Shown: positions 41,510 to 49,287 of the stretch, piece by piece
Numbering within the stretch: position 1 is the stretch's first letter
Layout: every line of letters begins with the position of its first letter
Origin: Catenulispora sp. GP43
GTDB taxonomy: Bacteria; Actinomycetota; Actinomycetes; Streptomycetales; Catenulisporaceae
Length of the DNA: 64,000 nt
NCBI RefSeq assembly: GCF_041260665.1
Contig: NZ_JBGCCT010000011.1
Location: forward strand, 186,001 to 250,000
Direction: 5' to 3'
Translations under genes and position numbers: made by a program
The notes under the pieces: model-generated
What the model was told of the DNA's origin: nothing
Database searches by the model: none
Seen by the model: the letters and a program-made list of their open reading frames with translations, nothing else

Positions 41510-42649
41510 TCAGCGGCGGTTGCCCGGCGTGAGTTCGAGCACGAGGTTCTCCGACGGAGGTTCGGGATCCTCGACATCCTCGACCGGCGCCGCCCGCGCG
41601 GGTTCGGGGGCAGGCGGCCGCGTCCGGTTGGCGGTGTTCAAGCCGACCGCGCAGGCCACGATGAGCGTCCCGCCGACCAGCTCCCCGACCCCGGGCACCT
41701 GCCCGAAGAAGATGAGCCCGAAGGCCAGACCCCAGACGCATTCGAGGGTCAGCAGGTTGCCCGCCCGCACCGCGTCCACGCGCTCGAAGGCGTAGTTGAT
41801 CAGGAAGACGTTCAGCACGTTGAGCACACCGGCCGCGGCCACCGCGAGCCACAGCCGCCAGGAGTCCGTCGCGTGCGGCAGGCCCTCCCGGTGGAGCAGG
41901 GACAGCGCGGCGACGCTGAGCGCGCCCACGCCGACCAGCAGCGCGGTGATCTCCTGGTTGTTCAGCGGTACGCGGGACGGCCCGACCGGCCGGTGCCAGG
42001 GGCGCGTGAAGTAGCTGACGGCGATGGCGAGCATCGCGACGAGCGCCATCAGGTCGCCGAGATTGGCCTCCGAGAGCCTGGTCAGATGCCAGGCCGGCGC
42101 GCCGCCTCCGGAGCTTCCGAACCCGGACAGGATCGCCGCGCCCACGGCCGACCCGAGGACCCACGAGGTCCGCGCGCCCGTCGCCCGCGTGCGGCGGGAG
42201 ACCAGGCCCAGCGCCGACACCAGGGGCAGCGCGGCGATGAAGGACACGTCGCCGACCGAGGTCATCGTCGCGGCGCGGGAGTAGATCGTGGTGCCGATCG
42301 CGTACAGGAGGACGGCCCGCAAGACGATCACGCCCCATTCCCGCGGGCCCACCCGGCGCACCACGGCTCGCCACCGGATCTTGCGGCGGAAGGCGACGAC
42401 CGCCACCAGGAACGCCATCAGGGAGCGCAGGTACACCTGCTGGGCGATCGTGAAGCCGGTGTTGAGATAGCGCGCGAGGACGGTCAGCAGGGCGAACGAG
42501 GCCGCCAGCACGATCAGCGCGAACACGCCTCGCAGGTCATCGCCACGAGAGCGCGCTGAAGCGGATTCGTTCTCTGAGATCTCGTCGATGGTGTCAGCGT
42601 AGCGCCAACGCCAAGCCGGAAACGGGCATCTCACAGGACTGCGGGACAC
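41510..42649 (-). CDS. EamA/DMT-superfamily transporter
   Basis: This 379-residue protein has about ten hydrophobic helices arranged as two EamA repeats (VFALIVLAASFALLTVLARY in the first; LLTLECVWGLAFGLIFFGQV in the second), so it is a drug/metabolite exporter-type membrane protein with unknown substrate. It ends with a charged Pro/Glu-rich cytoplasmic tail (PPAPEPARAAPVEDVEDPEP). The N-terminus is uncertain: GTG 42649 gives a 40-residue polar leader and has no clear ribosome site, but no better start is in frame before the first helix. Confidence 0.88.
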   Translation of the reverse strand: MSRSPVRCPFPAWRWRYADTIDEISENESASARSRGDDLRGVFALIVLAASFALLTVLARYLNTGFTIAQQVYLRSLMAFLVAVVAFRRKIRWRAVVRRVGPREWGVIVLRAVLLYAIGTTIYSRAATMTSVGDVSFIAALPLVSALGLVSRRTRATGARTSWVLGSAVGAAILSGFGSSGGGAPAWHLTRLSEANLGDLMALVAMLAIAVSYFTRPWHRPVGPSRVPLNNQEITALLVGVGALSVAALSLLHREGLPHATDSWRLWLAVAAAGVLNVLNVFLINYAFERVDAVRAGNLLTLECVWGLAFGLIFFGQVPGVGELVGGTLIVACAVGLNTANRTRPPAPEPARAAPVEDVEDPEPPSENLVLELTPGNRR

Positions 42650-42698
42650 GGTGTGGCTTGCGCGCCGGGGGCGGAGGCGGGCGGGACGGCGGCGGCCG

Positions 42699-43097
42699 TC
42701 ACCGCTCGCCGTCTGCCACGTCCCGGCCCCGCTTGCGGAAGGCCCCGCGCCCGCGACAGCGACCGCGACCGCGCGTGCGGCTCTCGTGGCGGTGTCCGCC
42801 GCGACTGTGGGACAGGTGTCCGCCGCGGCCGTGGGACAGGTGTCCGCCGCGGCCGTGGGACAGCAGCGTGATGGCCACCCACCCGGCCGCCAGCGTCGCC
42901 GCGGTGGTCACCCGCAGCGCCCAGGCGCTGGACAGGAACACCCCGAACAGGCTCATCGCCATCGGCGCGACCTGCACCAGCTGCAGCAGGAATCCCATGT
43001 GGTCCAACCGGTTCGGCTGCCTGGACGTCCCGTCGTCGGCGACGACCGGCTCCGGCGGCGGGTCCTGGCCCGCGAGGAGGTTGCTCGGCTCCGTCAT
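42699..43097 (-). CDS. Small membrane protein with His/Gly/Arg octapeptide repeats
   Basis: This 132-residue protein starts MTEPSNLLAGQDPPPEPVVA, has a hydrophobic middle (QLVQVAPMAMSLFGVFLSS, then LRVTTAATLAAGWVAITLL; probably two helices) and ends in three octapeptides of the type LSHGRGGH followed by an Arg/Gly-rich tail. The His-rich repeat could bind metal or be disordered. No family is recognised. ATG 43097 is the first Met that gives this layout, but its ribosome site is weak. It lies just upstream of the EamA gene on the same strand and is divergent from the HTH/TPR regulator. Confidence 0.62.
   Translation of the reverse strand: MTEPSNLLAGQDPPPEPVVADDGTSRQPNRLDHMGFLLQLVQVAPMAMSLFGVFLSSAWALRVTTAATLAAGWVAITLLSHGRGGHLSHGRGGHLSHSRGGHRHESRTRGRGRCRGRGAFRKRGRDVADGER
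42792..42863. repeat. 24-bp tandem repeat x3 encoding LSHGRGGH units
   Basis: Three 24-bp units (42792-42815, 42816-42839, 42840-42863) with consensus GTGTCCGCCGCGGCCGTGGG plus ACAG lie inside the small membrane-protein gene. The last two are identical and the first differs by two bases. The period is a multiple of three, so copy number can vary without breaking the frame. Confidence 0.85.
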
Positions 43098-43287
43098 GGC
43101 TCGAGGATCGGCGCTGCTCAGGGCCGCGCACCACAAACCGGCGGCTCTGCTCGCGTCGCGCGAAACCCGGTCTGCACGCGGCGCGAGAAAAGCGCCGGCG
43201 GCCTCGACGTGCCCGGCGCCCCGCCGTACGTTCTCAGTGGCCGCACAGCGGCTGCACTCGGTCTTCAGTCGGGGCTGGAGGTGCTTC

Positions 43288-44619
43288 GTGGGGGACAGGC
43301 GTTCGATTCACCCGGTGTCGTGCGGGCGGAGGCTCGCGCGGGGTGTCGCCGAACAGGGCGGCACGACGTGGGACGCGGTACAGGCGGTCCATCTGCACTG
43401 CGGGGTCACACTGCTGCGGGCGCACCGCATCGCGCACAACATGACCCTCGCCGAGGTCGCGGAGCGGATATCGGACATCCTGCGGCGCGAGGGGATCGAC
43501 TGCGGCGTGGTGCACCAGAGCGTGTCCCGCTGGGAGAAGCAGCTGGATCTGCCCTCGCACCACTTCCTCAATGCGCTGTGTCAGCTGTACGAGACGCGGA
43601 CCGATCGTCTCGGCTTCGGTGCCGACTACACACGCGGCGGGGACAGCGCATCTGGCGGCGCGGAAGGAGCGGCGGGAGCGGACGGAGCGGCGGTCCCGCT
43701 GCCGCCGTTCCAGCCGTCGCCCCTCGCACCGCCCACGCAGCGGCAGAACCGGGCGGCGACGTCCGCGGTCCGGACCCTCGAGGAACGGACCGAGCGCAGC
43801 GGGTACTACATCAACGCGCTGCCGCCGTCAGAGTTCATCGAAGCCCGGATGCACGATCTGGCCCAGGTCTACGGCCTGCTCCGCACGGTCCGCTCCGAGG
43901 ACAGCCGCAAGCGCCTGCACCGGGTGGAGGCCAAGAACGCCGGCTTCATCGCCGGCCGCCTGGGCGACGTCGCCGAACTGGAGGAAGCCCTCGGCTGGTT
44001 CCGCCTGGCCCAGCGCGCGGCCCGCCAGTCGGGGGACGTGAGCCTGGAGGCGTGGGTCTGCGCGTACCTGTCGTACGTCCACGTCTGCTTCCGCCGCTCC
44101 CTCGACGCCGGCCTCGGCGCGGCCCGGGCCGCCCAATCGATCGCCGGCCCCCGCCCCACCCCGGCCCGCGTCCTGGGCCTCCTGGTCGAAGCCGGCGTCC
44201 ACGCCCGCCGAGGCCGCCGCCGCGAGACCCTGGACGCCATCCGCGAAGCCGAACAAGTCCGCGACCGCCTCCCCAGCTCCGCGACCGAGGCCGACGGAAT
44301 CGGCGCATCGGAATACCGCCTCCGCTGGCACCAGGCCCACAACCTGGGCGCCCTCGGCGAACAACGCATAGCCGCCGAACTCCGCCACCGCGCCCTGGAA
44401 CTCCCCCAGGCGGGCCCCGACCTCGTCGGCCGCGCCATGCTGGAACTCGACGAAGCGGTGATGCTCCTCCGCAAGGGCGAGGCCGAACACGGCTGCGAGC
44501 AGATCCGCCAGGTGTGGCAGTCCCTCCCGGCCGAATACCGGCACGGCCTCGTGGCGCGCCGGCTCACGCAGATCGCGAGCGAGGTGCCGGCGGCGCAGCG
44601 GGTGCTGTTGGGGGGTTGA
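43288..44619 (+). CDS. Helix-turn-helix regulator with C-terminal TPR-like domain
   Basis: This 443-residue protein has an N-terminal DNA-binding region (WDAVQAVHLHCGVTLLRAHR, MTLAEVAERISDIL, VVHQSVSRWEKQLDLPSHHF, a Cro/XRE-like fold), a Gly/Ala/Pro linker near residues 120-145, and a helical C-terminal half rich in TPR-like pairs (ALGWFRLAQRAARQSGDVSL, LGLLVEAGVHARRGRRRETL, HNLGALGEQRIAAELRHRAL). Such streptomycete regulators sense small molecules or peptides through the TPR part. GTG 43288 is chosen because GGAGG lies six bases before it; the frame upstream is unsupported. It is divergent from the small membrane protein across about 190 bp. Confidence 0.88.
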   Translation: MGDRRSIHPVSCGRRLARGVAEQGGTTWDAVQAVHLHCGVTLLRAHRIAHNMTLAEVAERISDILRREGIDCGVVHQSVSRWEKQLDLPSHHFLNALCQLYETRTDRLGFGADYTRGGDSASGGAEGAAGADGAAVPLPPFQPSPLAPPTQRQNRAATSAVRTLEERTERSGYYINALPPSEFIEARMHDLAQVYGLLRTVRSEDSRKRLHRVEAKNAGFIAGRLGDVAELEEALGWFRLAQRAARQSGDVSLEAWVCAYLSYVHVCFRRSLDAGLGAARAAQSIAGPRPTPARVLGLLVEAGVHARRGRRRETLDAIREAEQVRDRLPSSATEADGIGASEYRLRWHQAHNLGALGEQRIAAELRHRALELPQAGPDLVGRAMLELDEAVMLLRKGEAEHGCEQIRQVWQSLPAEYRHGLVARRLTQIASEVPAAQRVLLGG

Positions 44620-44641
44620 GGGCGCGGAGGCCCGGACTCAG

Positions 44642-45214
44642 CTACGCGGCGGACGCCCTCATCGCCGCCGCGACAGCGTCGGTGTAGAGCTCAGTGGTCA
44701 GATCATGGTCGGCGATACCCAGCTCCACGAGCGTGGCCCGGGCCGCGTCCAGCGCCGCCGAGAGGTCCCCATCGGCCTCGGCGACGGTCTCCAACTCGAC
44801 GAACGTCCCCTCGATCTCAGGCACGGTGACGACGGTCGCCAGCAAATCCCGCCCACCCTGCCGCCACCGGTAGTTCGAGCACTGCTTCCACAACGCGACC
44901 ATCGGCCGGTACCCGAGGCCCAGCACGATCGACTCGGCGACGTCGGCATCACCGACGGTGGTCTCGTACTCCGGCCGGGAGCCGCTGGCCGCGTCGGCAC
45001 CGGACTTCCGGAACGTCAGCAGATTCCGCACACCGGCATCGGTCTCGACGGTCCGGATCCGCAACTCGTGCCCGGCCGACGCGAAGGTTCCATCAGGACT
45101 GTCGAAGTAGCGGTCGTGGCAAACGACCATCTCCCGCTCAGCGCGCCTGTCCAGCGCAGCCAGCAGCGCGGGCACGTCACGGACGCGGGCCTTCAGCTCG
45201 GCTTCGATCGGCAT
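44642..45214 (-). CDS. CYTH domain protein (class IV adenylate cyclase / thiamine-triphosphatase type)
   Basis: This 190-residue protein starts with the CYTH signature ExExK (Glu4, Glu6, Lys8 in MPIEAELKAR). Charged strands lining the triphosphate tunnel follow (HDRYFDSPDGTFASAGHELRIRTVE, LLTFRKSGADAASG, YETTVGDADVAESI, CSNYRWRQGGRDLLATVVTV, GTFVELETVAEADGDLS). CYTH enzymes hydrolyse triphosphates or make cAMP; which of these it does is not visible. ATG 45214 is well placed. It is convergent with the HTH/TPR regulator gene and followed on the plus-side by the tRNA terminator. Confidence 0.9.
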   Translation of the reverse strand: MPIEAELKARVRDVPALLAALDRRAEREMVVCHDRYFDSPDGTFASAGHELRIRTVETDAGVRNLLTFRKSGADAASGSRPEYETTVGDADVAESIVLGLGYRPMVALWKQCSNYRWRQGGRDLLATVVTVPEIEGTFVELETVAEADGDLSAALDAARATLVELGIADHDLTTELYTDAVAAAMRASAA

Positions 45215-45347
45215 GATCGCGGGTTCCCTCGTCCTCCCAGGCGAAGAGTACGGCCGTCTCGGTCATCTCCCGAGGGGGGCGGCGGAAACCTCCAGCGGAT
45301 GTTCGAATGCGGGAACATTCGGTGACGACAGGAGTGGCGCAGGCAGC

Positions 45348-45382
45348 AAAAAAGGCCGGAAGATCATCTAGATCTCCCAGCC
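45348..45382 (-). terminator. Intrinsic terminator of tRNA-Ser
   Basis: On the minus strand a 12-bp stem, GGCTGGGAGATC with GATCTTCCGGCC (two G-U pairs), closes a TAGAT loop and is followed directly by TTTTTT (plus strand A-tract 45348-45353). It starts 8 nt after the tRNA 3' end. It is the only classic stem plus T-tract that I found in this window. Confidence 0.9.
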
Positions 45383-45389
45383 CTTACTG

Positions 45390-45480
45390 CGGAGGCGGAG
45401 GGATTTGAACCCTCGATGGGGTTTAAGCCCCAAACCGCATTAGCAGTGCGGCGCCATAGACCGGACTAGGCGACGCCTCC
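45390..45480 (-). tRNA. tRNA-Ser (anticodon GCU)
   Basis: A 91-nt class II tRNA: the acceptor stem GGAGGCG pairs with CGCCTCC, the anticodon loop reads CTGCTAA with GCT as anticodon, the long variable arm (TTTGGGGCTTAAACCCC) is typical of tRNA-Ser, and the T loop GGTTCAAATCC is present. The discriminator is G and no CCA is encoded, so it is added post-transcriptionally. It reads AGC/AGU codons. Confidence 0.97.
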
Positions 45481-45525
45481 AAAACCCACCCCCGCCGGGT
45501 CACCGGCGGTTGTACGGTCGCCGAT

Positions 45526-45554
45526 AGCGTACCCGGTCGTCTCACCGGAGACAA
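45526..45554 (-). promoter_or_regulatory. Predicted tRNA-Ser promoter
   Basis: On the minus strand TTGTCT (45549-45554) and TACGCT (45526-45531) are 17 bp apart, and the tRNA starts about 45 bp further on. Both boxes are moderate matches to housekeeping elements, so this is tentative. Confidence 0.45.
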
Positions 45555-45848
45555 AAGCCTTTGCCGACGTGGTGCGAGAGCTGGTCGCAGACCTGCTGAC
45601 CGACACGCCCGGCGACGCGCTCACCGACTCGCTCGCCAACCTGGCGGTGCGCCGGGATCTCGTAGGCGGGGGAGACGTGCTCGGGGTGCTTGTGGGATAG
45701 TCGCCTATCGGTGACCATCGCCACCTTTTCTTCCTCTGCCGCCATCCCTGGTGCCGGTGTGGGGCGGGATGGTGGGCCCGGCGACGAGTACCTGTCGCTC
45801 GCGGGGGTAGTGGCGCCTGACGCACGCCACGAGGAGGGCCACGGCTGG
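45555..45848. other. Noncoding leader before the PAS/kinase-like gene
   Basis: This stretch precedes the large PAS protein. It has in-frame TTG 45690 and GTG 45711 codons that could lengthen that protein, but the extra residues (AIPGAGVGRDGGPGDEYLSL type) are low complexity. I see no other gene, hairpin or repeat that I can support here. Confidence 0.5.
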
Positions 45849-48800
45849 ATGGACCGTTCACCGGTGCGGGGTGTCGCCCGGTTGGCGGCGATACTCGACT
45901 CGCTGCCCGAGGCGCTGCTGCTTGTCGACGGCGGCGGGCGTGTGGTCAACGCGAACGCCGTGGCTGTGGGGTGGTTCGAGGCGCCGGGTGCGCCGCTGGT
46001 CGGACGGCCCGTCACTGATCTTCTGTCCGGCTTCGGTACCGCCTTGGCGCGGGTCGCCTCGCCGGATCCGACTGCTGGGGTCTGGACCGATCCGGGGGAG
46101 TCCGGGGGCGGGTCCGTTTCCGGTTCCGATGCCGGGGTGCCCACGCGGATGGTCGCCAAGTTGGCCGACGGGTCGGGGTTCCCGGCCGAGGTCGTGCGGT
46201 CCTTCCTGCCGGCCGGCCATGGCGGGCTGGAGGTCGTGGTGGTGCGCGACGTCTCCGGGGTCGCCGATGCCGAGGCCGAGTTGCGGCGCCAGCAGCGGCA
46301 GACCGAGCTGATCCTGCGTGCCGCCAGTGAGGGCATCGTCGGGGTGGACACCGGTGGGCGCGTGGTGCTGGTCAACCCGGCCGCCGCTCGGGTGCTGAAG
46401 TACCGGGCCTCCGAGCTGGGCGGGTTGGAGTTCGACGCGCTGATCGGCGGGTCCGCGCCGGGCGAGCCGTCGCCGGTGGCCGACACGCTGCGCACCGGGC
46501 GCAAGCACCGTCTCGGCAGCGAGGCCGGGTTGCACCTGGTCGCCAAGGGCGGCGGGGCCGTGCCGGTCGAGCTCTCGACCGCGCCGGTGATGGAGGACGA
46601 CGCCCTGGTCGGGGCGGTCGTCACCTTCGTCGACCTGTCCCGTTTCCGGCTGCCGGCGGTGCAGACCCCGCAGCAGTCCGGCGGCATGGGCGGCCACCCC
46701 GGCGTGGGTGCCTTCAGCGGGGTCAACGCCTTCGGCGGGGCCGGCGCGGCCAACGGCGCCGGCGCGGGCCCTGGCGCGGAGACACTCAACGCCCTGCAAC
46801 GCCCCCTGGACGCCGCCCGCAACGGCCTGGCCCGGCTGGCCAACTCCGGCGACGCCCTGACCCCCTCGGCCCGGCACCAGCTGGCGCACGTCACCGCCGA
46901 ACTCGCCGAGGCCTCGCGCCTGGTGGAGGAACTGCTCGACGCCGCCGCCGGCCCCACCGGCCTGCGCAAGCGCCCCGCCGAGCTCGGCCGGATAGTGCAC
47001 GCGGCCACCGACGCCGCGACCGACCTGGCCGGCGCGGCGGGCATCGACCTGGCCGTGCACACCGGTCCGGCCGAGGTCGTGATCGACGCCGACCGCATGA
47101 CGCAGGCGGTCCGCCACCTGCTCGTGGACACGGTCCAGGCCTCTCCCCCGGGCTCCACGGTCGTGGTCGCCGCGGCCCGCCGCGGGCCCATCGCCCGCAT
47201 CGAGGTGCGCGGCGCGGAGGTCGCCGGCGTGCCCGAGCACCTGGGCTTCGCGCGCACCGTGGTGGAGCGGCACGGCGGCCAGCTGACCGTGCACCGGGTG
47301 GACGGCAAGGGCGTCACCTATGTGATCGAGCTGCCGGTCGGGCCCGAGGGCGAGAACGAGCTGGCCTCCGGGGCCTCCTCCGCCTCGCGCAACCTGGTCG
47401 AGGAGACGCGGATCATCCCGATCGTCCGGGAGATCGAACCCGCGGACTCCGCCGGCCTGCAGGGCGGACCGGGCAGCCACGGCAGTCGGCGGCGGATCGA
47501 CTCCGCGGCGGCCACCACGACCACCATCCCCCGGCAGATCGCGCCGATGGAGGAGCTCGGCTTCGGCCAGGCGCTCGCCATCCCGAGCGCCGTCCCCAGC
47601 GCGGCCTCGGCCGCCGGGAACAGCGCGGCGGCGGCCAACGGCTCGGGAGGGCTGGCGCCACCGGGGCCGGGAGCGGCGTCGGGATCCGGGCCGACCGAGT
47701 CGGCTCCCCGAGGACGCCGGCGGGCCGCCCAGCAGCAGTCCTCCGACAACTACCTGATCCAGCACGTCGAGCCGGCGGCCGACGCGGCGCTGCGCACGTC
47801 CGGCTCGTACCAGGACGAAGCGGCGATGGCCACGTCGGGGAACTACACCCCGGAGGCCCAGCAGGCTGCTTCGCTCTACGGCGACTCGATGTTCCGCGAA
47901 CTCGACGGCGGCGACTCGCGCTTCGGCGCACCGCGCGCCGTCGGATCGGGGAGCCTGTACGGTCCGGATCCGGCGCAGCCGCTGTTCCGCGACGAGGTGC
48001 CCGGGGGCGACACATCCGGTTCGGCCGCCGGTGCCGGTGCCGCTGCTGCTGCCGCCGCCGCCACAAGTGGACGGCACGGACATCACTCCGACGGGGGAAA
48101 CCTCAACGCGCACGACGAGGGATTCCCGCCAGGTGCGTTCGGCGAGGCCGTCGCCTTCCCGCCGGCCGCGCCTGTCGCGCCTGTCGCGCCGGCCGCTCCG
48201 CAGCCTCCCGTCCCCTACTTGAGCGACGAGGCACCGCCCCCGTCGCCGTTCGGCGAGATCCAGGGTTCTGCGTTCGGGGCCCCCGCGCCCCAGCCGCAGG
48301 CCCAGCCGCCCGCGCCCTTCCTGGCCGACTCCGGCACCGCCTCGCCGTTCGGCGCGCTCGCGCCGTCGCCGTTCGCGGCCTCGAAGCCGGCGATGAACGA
48401 GCCGCAGGCGTGGCCGAACCCGGAGCAGCCGGATCCGGCCGGCGCGGACGCCTGGCCGGCGCCGGGCGCCGAACGCGAGTTCGCGCCGACGCTCCTGGTG
48501 TGGCCGACGCCGGAGGCCGGGGCCGAGCAGGTGCTGGCCTCGCAGGGGTTGGCGCCCACCGCGTTGAAGGCGCCCGCCCAGTTGAGCGAGACCGGCGCGG
48601 CGCGGCCGGTGGCCCTGCTGGCGGACCCGGTCGGGGTCCCGGTGACCCGGGCCGCGCTGCACACGCTGCGCGCGGCGGCGGCCGACTCGGGCATCCCGCT
48701 GTTCGTGACCGCCGGGCTCGGCGCGGTCCCGGCCGCCGCGATGTCCGCGACGGCGCGGCGCGGCGCGGATCCGTCCGCGCTGCTCAGGGCCCTGACACCG

Positions 48801-49196
48801 GAGCAGGTGCCGGCGCCGCGGGTGCTGCTGATCGAGGAGAACCCGGACCTGGCGGCCAGCTTCGCGATCTCGCTGGAGCGCGACGGGATGCGGGTGACCC
48901 AGGCGGCCGGCGAGAACGACGCGATGGCGGCCATGGTCGCCGAGCATCCGCAGCTGATCGTCATGGACATGTCGCTGATCCGGCGGCGGCGCTCCGGCGT
49001 CGTCGACTGGCTGCGGACCTACGAGCGGCTGCACCTCGCCCCGACGGTGCTCTACACGGTTCCGGCGGGCATAACGGATCCCAACACGCTGCGTGCGCTT
49101 CGCTCGGGCGAGGCCGTGGTGCATCTGGTCGACCGCGAGGTCGGGCCGGAGCCGGCGCAGCGGATCGGTGATCTGATGGGCAAGATCGTGGATTGA
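45849..49196 (+). CDS. Large PAS / degenerate histidine kinase / receiver-like protein
   Basis: This 1115-residue protein begins DRSPVRGVARLAAILDSLPE, matching the start of a conserved streptomycete PAS protein. Two PAS domains (about 10-150 and 155-280; ILRAASEGIVGVDTGGRVVLV) are followed by a dimerisation-like segment where the usual His is Asn (LNALQRPLDAARNG), an ATP-binding domain (MTQAVRHLLVDTVQASPPGS, FARTVVERHGGQLTVHRVDG), about 450 Ala/Pro/Gly-rich residues, and a C-terminal receiver-like domain (VLLIEENPDLAASFAISLER; acceptor Asp in LIVMDMSL, but EE instead of the acidic DD pair). ATG 45849 has GGAGGG upstream. It may be a scaffold or signalling integrator rather than an active kinase. 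Confidence 0.85.
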   Translation: MDRSPVRGVARLAAILDSLPEALLLVDGGGRVVNANAVAVGWFEAPGAPLVGRPVTDLLSGFGTALARVASPDPTAGVWTDPGESGGGSVSGSDAGVPTRMVAKLADGSGFPAEVVRSFLPAGHGGLEVVVVRDVSGVADAEAELRRQQRQTELILRAASEGIVGVDTGGRVVLVNPAAARVLKYRASELGGLEFDALIGGSAPGEPSPVADTLRTGRKHRLGSEAGLHLVAKGGGAVPVELSTAPVMEDDALVGAVVTFVDLSRFRLPAVQTPQQSGGMGGHPGVGAFSGVNAFGGAGAANGAGAGPGAETLNALQRPLDAARNGLARLANSGDALTPSARHQLAHVTAELAEASRLVEELLDAAAGPTGLRKRPAELGRIVHAATDAATDLAGAAGIDLAVHTGPAEVVIDADRMTQAVRHLLVDTVQASPPGSTVVVAAARRGPIARIEVRGAEVAGVPEHLGFARTVVERHGGQLTVHRVDGKGVTYVIELPVGPEGENELASGASSASRNLVEETRIIPIVREIEPADSAGLQGGPGSHGSRRRIDSAAATTTTIPRQIAPMEELGFGQALAIPSAVPSAASAAGNSAAAANGSGGLAPPGPGAASGSGPTESAPRGRRRAAQQQSSDNYLIQHVEPAADAALRTSGSYQDEAAMATSGNYTPEAQQAASLYGDSMFRELDGGDSRFGAPRAVGSGSLYGPDPAQPLFRDEVPGGDTSGSAAGAGAAAAAAAATSGRHGHHSDGGNLNAHDEGFPPGAFGEAVAFPPAAPVAPVAPAAPQPPVPYLSDEAPPPSPFGEIQGSAFGAPAPQPQAQPPAPFLADSGTASPFGALAPSPFAASKPAMNEPQAWPNPEQPDPAGADAWPAPGAEREFAPTLLVWPTPEAGAEQVLASQGLAPTALKAPAQLSETGAARPVALLADPVGVPVTRAALHTLRAAAADSGIPLFVTAGLGAVPAAAMSATARRGADPSALLRALTPEQVPAPRVLLIEENPDLAASFAISLERDGMRVTQAAGENDAMAAMVAEHPQLIVMDMSLIRRRRSGVVDWLRTYERLHLAPTVLYTVPAGITDPNTLRALRSGEAVVHLVDREVGPEPAQRIGDLMGKIVD

Positions 49197-49287
49197 GACG
49201 GCGGTCGCCGCCGACGCGGGAAACCGGCGTCGGCGGCGGCCGTCGTGCTGCCAGTCATGGCGGCAGTAGCGGTGGCAGTCGTGGCGG

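Noticed and set aside
45858-49124. A 1088-codon open frame antisense to the PAS protein
   Set aside because: The translation is Arg/Gly/Gln-rich without domains, while the plus strand shows PAS and ATPase motifs.
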